This document shows positions 46,801 to 57,279 of a stretch of 64,000 nt of DNA, piece after piece. Each line of letters begins with the position of its first letter. Within the stretch, counting starts at the first letter, position 1. The DNA comes from Symsagittifera roscoffensis. Its lineage: Eukaryota; Xenacoelomorpha; Acoela; Convolutidae. Made by a program: the position numbers and the translations under genes. The notes under the pieces were generated by a model. The model was not told where the DNA came from. It saw only the letters and a program-made list of their open reading frames with translations, and did not search any database. Where the stretch lies: assembly GCF_963678635.1 (NCBI RefSeq), contig NC_087062.1:95595705-95659704 (forward strand). Reading direction: 5' to 3'.

Positions 46801-48798
46801 AGTTTCCACTAGTAGCGTGTGTATCGCTAGTTCTGACAGTTCTGATCCCAAACTCGAGTTCATGTTTGAATAGGTGTCCATTCCTGAGTTTCGGGAATCA
46901 TCATCCGTCGAAGAGGTTGTGCTGGAGACTGCACGCTCCTCCAGATCATGTCTGTGCTTTCTTTGCATCCATCTGAACTCCCCTGACAAAACCTTTTTCT
47001 CTAGGTCCTGTTTCTCATCAGGAATTTTCTCGTCTATCTCAGACTCCCCGGACAAATTTTCTTGTCCCGGGTGTTGATCTTGTGATCGCTGGTTCTTTTC
47101 ATCATTCGTCTCCCCGGACAAATAGTCTTGCAGCTGATTTTGTTCTACCTTTTTACCTTCCTTATCCTGGTCCACGAAGGTGACGGTTTTCTTTCGCTTG
47201 CTGCTTCCCTGTTCTTTCTGTCCGTAAGAAGTACTGGTTAAAATCTCTTGGGGTATTGAGGATACTAGTTGCTGAACTATTGTCCTACAATCCCTCTCAT
47301 TCTCTTCGTGCTGTCGTCTGGACGGCATGATCTTCGTTTTCTCACTGACAGTTAGCGATACCACTGCAGCTGTCCACTCGGGGTCATCTCTGGTCACTTC
47401 TCTTTCTAACAATCCACCCAGCATCCGCATCACCGGGTCCTCCTTGGACAGGATCTTTATCTCGGCTGCTTTCTCTACAGGTAACTCAGGGTGCCCTGGA
47501 ATTGGATGTCCAGACTTATCCAACCATCTCGTTAAGGGAAGCGCTTCATAAGTTTCTTTGTCCAGAAACGAGAATCCCTCCTTTATTTCCGCCTGATTGG
47601 CCTGTTTCTGCTCCAATCTTTCATAGAACTCAGTTTTCTTGCTGAGGCTGTCAGCATTCTGGTGTTTATCACGCATCCTATGTTCGATTATCATATGGTA
47701 GCCATCCAATCTTACTATCCATCTACCAATATAACTCTGATCCATCGAGTAGGTCTTCAACCAGGATAACGCTCTGTTGTCCACGCGTAACTTGAAGGGA
47801 GCGCTCCCCAAGTATGTACGGTACTTCTCCACAAAGGTGACTACTGCAAACATTTCTGCTTTTGGTGCGCCATATTTCATCTCTGTGTCACTCAAGACTT
47901 TGCTGCCGTATGCAATGGGACGGAGAACTGTTCTTCCGTTCCATTCTTGCTCTTGATGCAAGATTCCTGAGATGGCTACCACCGATGCGTCTGTGTCGAG
48001 AACATACATGCCCTTTTCTGTAGGCATGCCCAGCACTGGCGCATCGCACAGTTCCCGCTTTATGTTCTCGAAAGCAACCTGTGTCTCATCGTTCCATTCG
48101 AACTTTTTCCCTTTGTTGCGCATCAGCTTCTGCATCGGGTACACCTTGTCCGCATATCCTTTTATGAATTCTCGGTAGTAATTGGCAAACCCTAGGAAGC
48201 TCAGGAGCTGTGTGTCCGTTCTGGGAGCTTTCCATGTCAACACTGCTTCCACTGCTTCCGGGTCCGGCCTCACACCATGCCTATCCACCATTCTTCCTAG
48301 GTACTTAATCGAGTCCCTAAGGATTTCACATTTCGATGGTTTGCACTTTAATCCTGCTCTTTTCATGCATCCAAAGACCTCATCGAGCCTATCAATGTGG
48401 TCTTCCAGGGTCGGTGTCGCTATGACTACGTCATCCACGTAACACATCACGAGGTTCCCGTACTTCTTGGTCACTCCAGTCAAAGCCTGCGCCATCAGTC
48501 TTTGAAAAGTGGCCGTTGCATTGCACAAGCCGAAGGGCATCCTCTTCCACTGGTACAATCCCAACTAGCACGCGAATCCGGTCTTCTCTCTCTCCTTTTT
48601 TCGCAGAGGGACCTGCCAGAAGGCAGAACCTAAGTCCAATGTGGTGAAGAACTTGGCATCACCAAGTTTAGATAGGCTCTCGTCTATTCGCGGTATCGGG
48701 TACGCATCTTTAATCGTTACAGCGTTCAAGTAAAGAAAGTCGCAACAAAATCTAAGCTGCCCCCTTTCTTTTTCGCCATTACTACCCCGCAAGCCCAC
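43852..48798 (-). pseudogene. pol: Pol: RT, RNase H, integrase, macro-like domain (four in-frame stops)
   Basis: One frame runs from the RT palm to a proper TGA at 43852. RT: RFCCDF, fingers/palm, YVDD at 48430-48441. RNase H (47635-48018) has DTDAS, VDNRAL and NADSLS. A Ser/Glu-rich linker of about 450 aa with three LSGE motifs follows. Integrase: HHCC zinc site (46117-46233), catalytic D-D35-E (QID, SDNG, VERQ; 45715-46062), C-terminal GPF module (about 45320). An acidic linker then leads to a TARG1/ALC1-like macro domain (about 43880-44304). In-frame stops: TAG 48565, TAA 45583, TAG 44749, TAG 44167. The first lies inside RT, so this copy cannot make active Pol without readthrough. Confidence 0.9.
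44792..44845 (-). repeat. 27-bp tandem duplication in the Pol acidic linker
   Basis: The 27-bp sequence at 44792-44818 is repeated exactly at 44819-44845, duplicating the peptide EEITVSQDI in frame. It preserves the frame and is probably a replication slip. Confidence 0.85.
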
Positions 48799-51700
48799 GG
48801 CGATTTCGAGGGTTCTATCATGTCGTATTCAAGCAACATTTCTATTTCCGCTCGGCACGCTTCCGATTTATGTGGCGTCATTCGCCTTGCGCCTTCCCTA
48901 TGGGGAACGGCGCCCTCTTCTAGTTCGATTTCGTGTTCGACGAAATTACAGCAACCGAAGTCTGCCTTATGTTTTGAAAACACATCAGCGTTCCGATTTA
49001 GGAGGTGCCGCAATTTTTCGAAATCTCCCTCACCTAATTTCCCTTTTAAATGTTCTATCTCTGGCAAAACCGGTTTGTCAGATTCTAATTCATATGACGA
49101 GGGGCGTTCCGGAAAAATCGAGCAGCTTGATAAGCCGTCGTCCGTTTCGGATTTCATTGAAAACAATTTATGAATAGATTTTAATTCATTAATCCTCTTT
49201 AAAATTTTATCTTTATTGGCATGATAAGGACAGTCTTTCACACTATATCTCTTCAAGTTTTGTGTCTCCTCATAGTCGGTCCTCATCGGCAAAGCGTAGC
49301 CAAGCTTCTTTCCACGCTGGATTGAAGCCGTGGTGTCCAGTGTGTTCAACAACACACTGACACACAGTCCGTTTCGCGTTACCGAGAAGCTCCGGCCTAA
49401 AATCACCGAACTCTGACTATTTGGATTCGGTACTAAGCAAACCTGTTTACTATCACTTAACGAATTCAAATTTCTCATTCTAAAAACTGCTACCACAGCT
49501 TGTCCTGGTTGTAATTTTACTTTTCTATCCAAAACAATTGGTACCTTGTTTTCGTCTGTTATTATCCTATTAATTGGTCTCTTAACATACTTTCGGTCCG
49601 GGTTTCTAATCCGTATTAGACCGTTGTTCAAGTCAATCATCACGTCAAAATTCCTGACAAAGTCTCTGCCCAAGATGAATTGGTCGGCGTCGTCCAGATT
49701 CTCTACCACCAGGAAGCTCATCCAAAGATCTCGTCCTCCCATGTGAAGGACCGTTATCGGTGTTCTTCCGGCTACGTAGATAGCTCCTCGATTTGCGGCG
49801 GCCAGTCGGAGATTTGTAGGAATCAGATCTTCCCGCGTGAAGCCCATCTTTTCCCAGGTTTTTATCGGCATCACACTCACCACCGCTCCTGTGTCCAGCA
49901 GCCCTGTGACTCCGATTTTTGTTCCGTTGGTGTCGAGCAGATGTGCTGTCACATCTGCTTCATATCCAATGTGTACCGCGTCTTGTTCCATCATGGCGTC
50001 ATGGCCTATCCTGCGGACTTTGAGTTCCTCTTCACCCAAATAGATCTGCCCCATTTGGTCATCATATGTTGTTATATAAGTCCTGGTGTAGATACTGATT
50101 CCATCCACGTTCAGCATTATTTGATACGGCCCATAGACCTCCATGTAGCGTCCATGAAGTTTCTTCATGCGAGGGCCACCCGTCGTTAGTGGTGCTCGCA
50201 CAGCTCTCGACTCGGTGCGTGGCTCCACCTGCCTCAGATAATCTGCATATGTGTCCAAATGCATCAAAGTGAACTCTGATGGTTCACTCAGATTTCTTAT
50301 TACCTGCTGTCCAGCCACTGAGATTATCGACTGTATCTTATTTCCCTGCGGCACCATGCCGAACCTGTTACCGGAGATCACTTTAAGTTTCATGTCTAAA
50401 CTGCTTGGTGTTTTCGTCTCCTCGAACTCCGTTGCTTCGAAGGTATTCAATTGCTCCTGAAGCTTTTCATTTTCCAGTTCAAGTTTCACTTTTTGTTCGA
50501 TCTCTTTTGTCACCAATTCCTGCTGTACTCTATTCAGAGCATCCCTCGCGGCCGCCGTATAATCGACCTTGAAGTTGTGAGCCGCAGTTGCTGGTTCCGG
50601 CTCACGTGTCTCCTCTATTACCGCTTGCATTTTCTTTGCCGCCACCTCTTGAGGTTTATCCTTTCTGCGTGCCTCTGCTTCACTCAAAAGTCGAGCCTTG
50701 CTGGCTTTCACTCCTGACAACGCTTCTTCATGTCTTGGATGCTTAATGTCTGCCACTGCATCCCAGAATTGCGGACAATCTGATTCAAAATGACCTTCCA
50801 AGTTGCAAAAGAAACACCTCGGGCCGAATTTCGCAATTACTCCTCTCATGAAATCCTCATGGTCCAACTCTGACGCATCTTCGTCCTCGAGGCTAAAGTC
50901 TATTGCTTTCATGCCTTGTTTGTAAGCTGGGCATGCTGACACATGATGGTCCGTTGAACTGCAATTAGCACAAGAGCGTCTCTTGTCCATATCATCCCTC
51001 GGTTTGTACCAATTGTTGCCTTGGTTTGCTGGTCCGTTGTTAAAATTGCCATAATTGTTCTTGTAATATCCAGATCTCGAAGGAGGTTTCAACAAAAGAT
51101 ACTCCTTTGATTTGAGCCTCAACTCCTCCGGTGTTGGCGCATTAGTTGATAGTGGTGTGTAATGCGTTGCTAGCATCGTACGAAGTTCATCATTTTTCAC
51201 ACCATCGATGAATTTTGAGGCTACGGCCAGGTTCATCCTTCGGTTTGACTCATCCGGTTGGCTGCGTCTTCTCAGCATTTCCAAATCATCGAGAAACTTG
51301 TCTATCGTTTCATCTTCTCGTTGCCTCCGTTTCTCGAAGCGCATCATCGCCTGGTGCCCCTGCACCCCTGATCCAAAACGGTTTAACAAGATTTCGAAGA
51401 TTTTCTCAGCAGTGTCACGTTGATATTGCTTCTTGGCCATGACACAGTTCAGGGCTGTCCCTTCTAAGTTGCTGGTGAGCGCGCTGCATTCCTGTCTCTC
51501 CGACAAGTCCTCTTCCTCGAAATGCAGCTTCATTACCTCTATCCAGGTATCAATACAGCTATCAGATTCGTCTTTGTAGCATCTTGGTTTCTTAAAGACT
51601 CTTCTGGACTTCTCACTGCGTTCATTGGTTCTTGATAACCTTGTCAGGAATGTCTCCAAAGACCTGTTTAGGGGTTCAAATGCTGTGGCCATTGCCGTAG

Positions 51701-52595
51701 CATCCCTTGAGTGTCCCGCTTGAGTGTCCTCACACCTCGTCGAAGGCTCTGTGTGCGGTGCATCCCTGCAATCCGAATCACCGTGAGCGCTTCCCGCTTG
51801 GCCCACATGACTCCTCCTCGGGCTTGCATGCCCCCTGTTGCCGGAATCACTTCTCCCAGTCGCATGTGTGCTTTGCGTTGGTCGTTCGTTAGAGGTTCGT
51901 CTGTTCCCCGTTGAACTTGCTCTACTGTTCGGGCCCCATGCACCATTACCCCTTGTGGCATAGCCTGACGAACTGCCCCTGCCTCTAGTGGATCCATACG
52001 TCTTCCTCCTTTGATGTTCATTGAAGTTCACCCTCGGTTCCCTGCTGGGACCTCCCGAGTTCGGCTCTCCTTCTTTTGGTCCACTCTTGCTGCTTAGTAG
52101 CCCGTCCAACCTATCCATGATAGCCTGAGTTCGCCGCTCCATCATGGCGTCTATCTTTGTGTCAAGAGTCCCAAGAGACTGCTCTTGCTGAATTCTTAAC
52201 CTCTCCATGTCGTCTCTTAAGCGTAACTCTCGCTGTTCCGCCTCTCTGGTCATTCGCGACAAGTTCTTCGCCATATGCTCGTCCGTTCTTTCTTTCAAGC
52301 GTTTTTAGCTCCTGCCAACTTCTTGTCTGTTGCGGTTTATTTCTTCCCGCAGACTTTCTCTTTCAATGTGAACTGCTCTTTCTAGTTCACTCATCCTTAT
52401 TGACATCTGCTCGTTTTGTTCTCCTAAGCTGTCCACTATGTTGTTTAAGGCTTCCTCTAGTGCTGCCCCGTTATCCACGAGTGGCGTCACTAGTGGTGGT
52501 GTAACCCTGTCGGTCCCAGGTAACTTCGTGCTTGTCGAGATCCGGGCCTTGACTCTCTGCTTCAACGTCTTTTCATTATTTATTTCAGGATCCAT
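48726..52595 (-). pseudogene. gag-pro: Gag, zinc knuckles, protease and RT N-terminus (premature TAA)
   Basis: The frame opens at the ATG of TAATG (52595) and is interrupted by TAA at 52305-52307, then stays open for about 1,190 codons. A coiled coil spans the stop on both sides, so the stop looks like a mutation of a once continuous frame. Counting from 52298: Arg/Gly/Ser-rich region (about 80-200), retrotransposon Gag core (about 235-400), CCHC knuckles C443-C456 and C495-C508, coiled coil (about 580-625), aspartic protease with LLDTGA (800-805) and ILGRDF (875-880), then the first RT segment to SPWACGVVMAKKKG. The frame ends in nonsense after a homopolymer at 48760-48767, where RT continues in the neighbouring frame. 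Confidence 0.85.
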
Positions 52596-53371
52596 TAACG
52601 CGTTGCCGAGCCCTCTGGTTCTACTCTCTCCAGGTTGTGGCTGCGAACTTGCCCTAATCGCGAAGTCTTTTGACTGGCAGGTGTGTTTGCCTCTTTGCTT
52701 ATCGTTGTCACTACACCAAATTTGTCCATGGTTCCAGTCTCTCTTCCGACGTGTGCCTCACTCTCCTGGATCGAACTATTGAGGCTGACTTGAGATCCAA
52801 AGTCCCCTTGCTCCTCTTCATCCTCTTCCTCCTGGGACTCACCATCGTTTCCTGCTCCTCCTCCCATGCTGAATGGAAAGATGTTTCCAAAGGTGTTCTT
52901 CATTCTTTCTGAGAACGATGATGACGTTGTTTGTTTCCCAGTTCCGTTTGCCATCATAGTGTTGTCTGTCGGAGATCTTCTAGTTGCCGTTACTTCAGTT
53001 GAGATGTCGGACAGTTCCGACATCTCTTCTCGATCCAATGTCCCGGTGGAAGTGGCAAAATCATGGCCTTGTTCTACCGGAGTAGTTTCACTCGCCAGCC
53101 TTCTGCCTCTCCCTTCCAGTCCATTTACTTCCTGGTTGTCGTTCATGGTATGGTCTGTATTGACCTCCACTTCTAACAGTTCTTTTCGCTCTTCTGAGGT
53201 CTTCTGACTTCTCGTTTCAACCATTCTGCCTGAAACCGTCCCTTTTTTATCAGACCGGGATCGCTTGATCCAATCCCCAAAAGGATCGGTCATCGTCTTT
53301 CTCTGCTCCTCAGGTATGAATTTCCTAGAGATATTACCTCGTTTTGGTATCCTTGACTTGTCTAGACTCAT
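52595..53371 (-). CDS. Retrotransposon ORF1, disordered Gag-region protein
   Basis: This is a 258-aa protein starting at an ATG with A at -3. It is hydrophilic and low in predicted order, rich in Ser, Thr, Glu and Lys. There is a basic N-terminus, a Gly-rich patch (SMGGGAGN) and an acidic cluster (ESQEEEDEEEQGDF) at about residues 178-191. I see no zinc knuckle, capsid motif, signal peptide or membrane segment. It is the first ORF after the leader. Its stop overlaps the next ATG as TAATG, an arrangement used for stop-restart translation in some retroelements. It may be a Gag accessory or matrix-like protein; this is inference from position only. Confidence 0.65.
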   Translation of the reverse strand: MSLDKSRIPKRGNISRKFIPEEQRKTMTDPFGDWIKRSRSDKKGTVSGRMVETRSQKTSEERKELLEVEVNTDHTMNDNQEVNGLEGRGRRLASETTPVEQGHDFATSTGTLDREEMSELSDISTEVTATRRSPTDNTMMANGTGKQTTSSSFSERMKNTFGNIFPFSMGGGAGNDGESQEEEDEEEQGDFGSQVSLNSSIQESEAHVGRETGTMDKFGVVTTISKEANTPASQKTSRLGQVRSHNLERVEPEGSATR

Positions 53372-54160
53372 TCTCTATTTGTCACTTTCTAATGCCTATT
53401 CTTGACTCAATTGCTAGAGACCTTATAGTTTTATTAACAATAATAATGACACAACACAATAAATTTCACCAGATTCTATTAAAAAGTGACCACGAATCCC
53501 TGTATGTTATCAGAGTACACTTTGTATAAAATTTATTCACACTAACCGAATATCGGTGGTAAGATTTGAAAACTAACACAATATGATGTTATCAGTCAAT
53601 TTAAAAGATAGTGTACTCACTACCCAATCAAGCACAGTTTATATTGATTTAAAATCAAAAAAAAAAATATATATATGTATTTAATGTCAAACTATGAATA
53701 CCTCTATGAAAAAAACGTATGTGTAATGTACTCTTAGTCGGTCGCAGTACAATAGTCGAACCTATCTTTTAAAGAAAAAGCTTTCCCTGCTCGGTGCTGC
53801 ACCAAACAGACAAAACTTTGAAGGCAGTAATTTTCTCAAGTGGGCGTCTATTGCACCCACCGAGTACTGTGTTACCTATCTGCCTTTGGACTGCCCGAGC
53901 TAGACCTACTAAAATCCTCAGGGCAGTCACGTTTCCCAAAAACGTATTATGTTACAATCCACACCAATGAATCACGCTCTTTTTTATTTAGACTTAGTGT
54001 CGCGAATATCCGAGTTCGGACCTGTTTTGTTTTGGTCTGGTTCTTATTGAAAGGCAAGTTACCAGTGCAGTCACTGATACCTAGCCTGTGTGCTAATAAC
54101 CTAATACCTCTCACTTTTTAGTCTTTCTTTCGTCTACCTAAGTCCTTTAATAAAATAATA

Positions 54161-55804
54161 CCCCTCCGGGTTGGCACAAATAGGACCCTTCCGGACTAAC
54201 AAAATCTAGACCCTTCCGGATTGGGACCCCTCTGAGTTAGTTAATATAAGACCCCTCCGGATTTGGACCCCTCCGAATTAGCAACTATAAGACCCCTCCG
54301 GATTCGGAACCCTCTTAACTTGAGAAAAAAAAATTTTTTTTTTTTTTTTTTTGACCCTTCCGGATTGGGAAAAGTAGCTTTTCGGAGATTCCCTTCTTTC
54401 AACCTATACCCCTCCGGATACGTTCTCCGATGCAATTTTGCTCTTTCAATTAACTAGGAAGGGTATGCACTACTTTCCTAGACCCTTCCGGATTGAAGTT
54501 AAGCCTCTTATTTGACAATTCACACTAACGGTGAAGGGTCTTATCGCTCGCCTAACTTCGGCTCGCTTAAGCTTTTGCTGTGCCTTTAGCCTTCCCTTTT
54601 CGTCTAGAACAGCCTAAAGTTACTTTATTCAACCGCTATTACCTTTTGTTAGGGGTATAAGGGCTTTTCTAAAAAAAATTTTGTAAAACGTGAAGGGTGT
54701 ACCCTTCCAAATTGAGGAATTTGCTAAAAACAATCTCAAAAAATTTTCACGCTTACTTTTCCGAAAAACTTTTGTCCCTATCAGTAAGCTCAGCTAATTT
54801 CTGATCTATTGGCACCAAGATCAACTCGTTATACCCAGTAGTTCCAAAGTTATCAACCAAAACGTCTTTTTCCTAAACTCAAAAATTTTTCTCTTTTATA
54901 GGTTCCGCCTAACTTTTTCCGCAAATCAGGTCCTTTCGACCTAAAAATTATTGATCCGAGCTCAGAAGGCCTATACTCTTCTAGTTCAATGCAAAAGACC
55001 CGATCTAAAACGCTTTTGCTAAAAAAATTTTGCGAAAAACTATGCTACCTGTACCCCTCCGGATTGATGAATCCACCAAATCAAACACGTTAAGTTCGAT
55101 TACTCTGCAACCGGGAAGGCTTTCGGGTAGCGGGTTTTAAAACTTGTAGATTCACTAGTGGACGTTGTCCGAACAACTATTTTTACTGTTCTAACTCAAA
55201 AATTTCAAAAAATTTTCTGAATTTTTAGTGTTTCGGTTTCTCAAAAATCACGAAATTTCGGTTCTCGGTACCAAAATAGTTCCAACCACTTTCGAACTAA
55301 ACTTAACCGGTTCTCTCTATTATGGTAGTGCAGTTACGATGTAACACACTAACTTAGTGCTTCTTTCCGTTTCAAAAAAATATCGATATTACAAAAATCG
55401 CGACTTGTGGGGGGATCAAAATATCGCTATTTTGACCCTAAAAACCGGTCTGTTTTCGTTGTTTTTCACTGAAAAACGATATAAGACTATTAATATAGGC
55501 TCTATAAGTAATAATAATAGTAATACTATACCCCTCCGGGTTTGTTCAATATCCGAATTAAGGTGCTTAACTCGGATATTCGCAGTTCGGTGAAGGGTCA
55601 CTACAGTGCAGCACTGTCGAGCCCCCCACAGATTACTATCTTAACTTTTGTACCAAAAGGGATACAAAACTTGTTAACGATACCCAACAGTCGATTGTTG
55701 TTGTCGTTGAGCCTCTTCTTGTTGCTCCTTGTACTGCTTGCCGGATCAGCCTTCTGCCAAGACCCTTCCGAATTGAGCGCAAATCAGCTGACCCTTTCGG
55801 ATTG
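54161..55804. repeat. Cluster of CCC(T/C)TCCGGATTG motifs in the leader
   Basis: Copies or near copies occur near 54161, 54185, 54210, 54251, 54267, 54291, 54354, 54409, 54482, 55073, 55531, 55762 and 55791. Further copies lie near 56197 and in both LTRs. They are non-tandem and irregularly spaced, and several are followed by GATGAATCC, making small inverted repeats. On the element sense strand the core reads CAATCCGGAAGGG, which resembles an ETS-type core. Function is unknown. Confidence 0.7.
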
Positions 55805-56333
55805 AGCGCAATTTATCATTAACGTGCTTAAATGCTCAAATAACCCTACAGTACAAGCCTCACAAACGGGCTACAAAACTGATCGTAACAATCCTGACTG
55901 ATATAAATGCCTGTAACAACAATATATCTATCAACAACAAACGGGGGGTTGGATCACATCTTGTCTGGGGGGATGATTTCCACTGATTTTTTTACTTTTT
56001 TACTGTTTTTGGTTTTTTCGGCAATTTTTTATGTTTTTTGTTTTTCTTGGGTACTATACTACTTTTTGTTTGGTTTTACTTATATCTTTAAGTGTTTTTG
56101 GTCACAAACCACTCAGGGGATGAGGGGTTCGCGATTCCCCCCACCCTTCCTGGTTCGTGAATTTTCGGTCTTAACTAGGTTAAAAAAACTATTCACGGTA
56201 ATCCGGAAGGCTTCCGCGTTCCGAACTACCCTTCCGCCCCGGCGGTTTAGACCCATTAAGGGCGTTAATTTGAGCATCCGCTCGGCGCGGAGTGCTCGTT
56301 AACGGTTCTGCCGGTCATGATGCTAAAAAAGAA

Positions 56334-56351
56334 TAACACCCAGGAGCGCCA
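56334..56351 (-). promoter_or_regulatory. Candidate primer-binding site
   Basis: In element orientation the sequence TGGCGCTCCTGGGTGTTA lies 12 nt downstream of the 5' LTR. It begins with the TGG expected for pairing to a tRNA CCA end. The tRNA was not identified. It is not the local tRNA-Glu, whose site would start TGGTTCCCAGT. The 12-nt gap is longer than usual, so the call is tentative. Confidence 0.35.
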
Positions 56352-56363
56352 TAAAAACATACA

Positions 56364-57276
56364 TGTAACATTCGCCCGGAAGATACATATCGACGGAAAA
56401 CAAAACTAAGTCTTAAGACGACTGGCTAGCGTCTAAACAGAGCTTTGCATGCTTTTCACCGTCTCTACCAAGCCAGTACTTTTCGGTGGTCTTTTCTAAC
56501 ATCGGGTCGACAAAAACGTTACTGCCTTCGGCTTCGGTCAAAACACTCAAATTAACTAGATTACATGCAGAAATAGTGAGCTCATGGCTGGGTCTCAGTA
56601 TCCCCAGACCACGAGGTCACTCCTAAAAACAGGGCTACTACTTATTATATTACTATTGTTTTTGTTCAGTAGATAAAAATCATCATCTCCATCGAAGATG
56701 GATCAACCCTTTCCCCCAACTCCTAGCTTCTCATCCCTATCAAAATGAATCCAGATATTAATTAAATTCAAGTCAGGACATGACAGGAAGCTAAAAGTTT
56801 ATGCAACAGGATAAAAATTTCAGTTCCTTTACCCTTCCGGATTGATGAATCCGCTGGATCAAGCTTGTTAATCTTGACTTCCTCTTAATCCGGAGGGCTG
56901 TCCTCCACCCTTGTTCGCAACGGCCTTGCAACTATTGTAGCAGCACAATAGTTGCAACTCGGAGTGTTCTTCTGTTACTCTGTAACTCGTTGCTGTTTTC
57001 CGATCTCAATTTCGTTGTTGTTGCTAGCGCAGCTAATGTTGTTCTCTTTTTCTTTCTCGCTTTAGTCAAAATGGCCGTTTCTGACGTTACCAGAAATATG
57101 ACGTCATAATTCGAATTTTTGAAATTTTAAAATACCAGAATATTCTAGCCCTCACCGTTTGGCCAATCGTTCCAATAACGTTCTTAGTTCGTAATAACCA
57201 CCAATCCGGAAGGCTCGCTGCTAAAAACTCGAAGTCTGCATAAATTGCATTTTGGCCATTCTGGTCGAATGTCACA
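56364..57276 (-). repeat. 5' LTR of the retrotransposon
   Basis: This 913-bp LTR is on the right because the element reads leftwards. It should hold the promoter and transcription start. It differs from the 3' LTR by about eight substitutions, one 7-bp indel (CACCGTT absent here) and a 1-bp indel near 'gacgtta'. It contains three copies of the TCCGGA-centred motif and a 13-bp perfect hairpin at 56926-56957. Promoter elements could not be assigned with confidence. Confidence 0.93.
56926..56957. other. Perfect 13-bp hairpin in the 5' LTR
   Basis: This is the exact counterpart of the hairpin at 33369-33400, with the same stem and loop, 12 nt after an indel difference between the LTRs. Confidence 0.7.
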
Positions 57277-57279
57277 TTC
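57276..57279. other. Target site duplication, right copy (ATTC)
   Basis: This is the partner of the ATTC at 32796-32799. The first base overlaps the LTR terminus, so the exact length (3 or 4 bp) is ambiguous. The following sequence continues the interrupted satellite unit. Confidence 0.65.

Larger units (their letters stand above)
53372..56363 (-). other. 5' leader of the retrotransposon (about 3 kb, no convincing gene)
   Basis: No supported coding region was seen between the 5' LTR and the first ATG. The leader is rich in short TCCGGA-centred motifs and homopolymer tracts, including a T-rich stretch at 54333-54352. It may hold packaging or translation-control signals. A hydrophobic antisense frame at 55907-56302 lies over a T-rich stretch and was not accepted as a gene. 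Confidence 0.6.
32800..57276 (-). mobile_element. Giant Ty3/Gypsy-type LTR retrotransposon (24.5 kb)
   Basis: The element is bounded by LTRs of 921 and 913 bp, each starting TGTAACATTCG and ending TGTCACA. It interrupts one satellite unit, and the flanks rejoin across it. Coding runs on the minus strand, so the right LTR is 5'. The order Gag, protease, RT, RNase H, integrase is that of Ty3/Gypsy (Metaviridae). Unusual additions are a macro-like domain at the Pol C-terminus and about 9 kb of extra ORFs after pol, including an SGNH hydrolase. The size is far above the usual 5-10 kb. LTR divergence near 1% means a young insertion, yet gag-pol carries one frameshift and five in-frame stops, so this copy is not autonomous. 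No envelope-like protein with signal peptide and membrane anchor was seen. Confidence 0.93.

Noticed and set aside
43852-52595. Reassigned genetic code (TAA/TAG as sense), suggested by five in-frame TAR codons in gag-pol
   Set aside because: The ORFs of 1,478 and 1,044 aa and most of gag have no internal TAR, and TAA ends several genes. A recoded genome would show TAR codons throughout. No tRNA with a matching suppressor anticodon is seen.
55907-56302. Antisense 131-aa frame with hydrophobic segments in the leader
   Set aside because: It lies opposite the element's sense strand over a T-rich tract, which gives Phe/Leu runs by composition. There is no other support.
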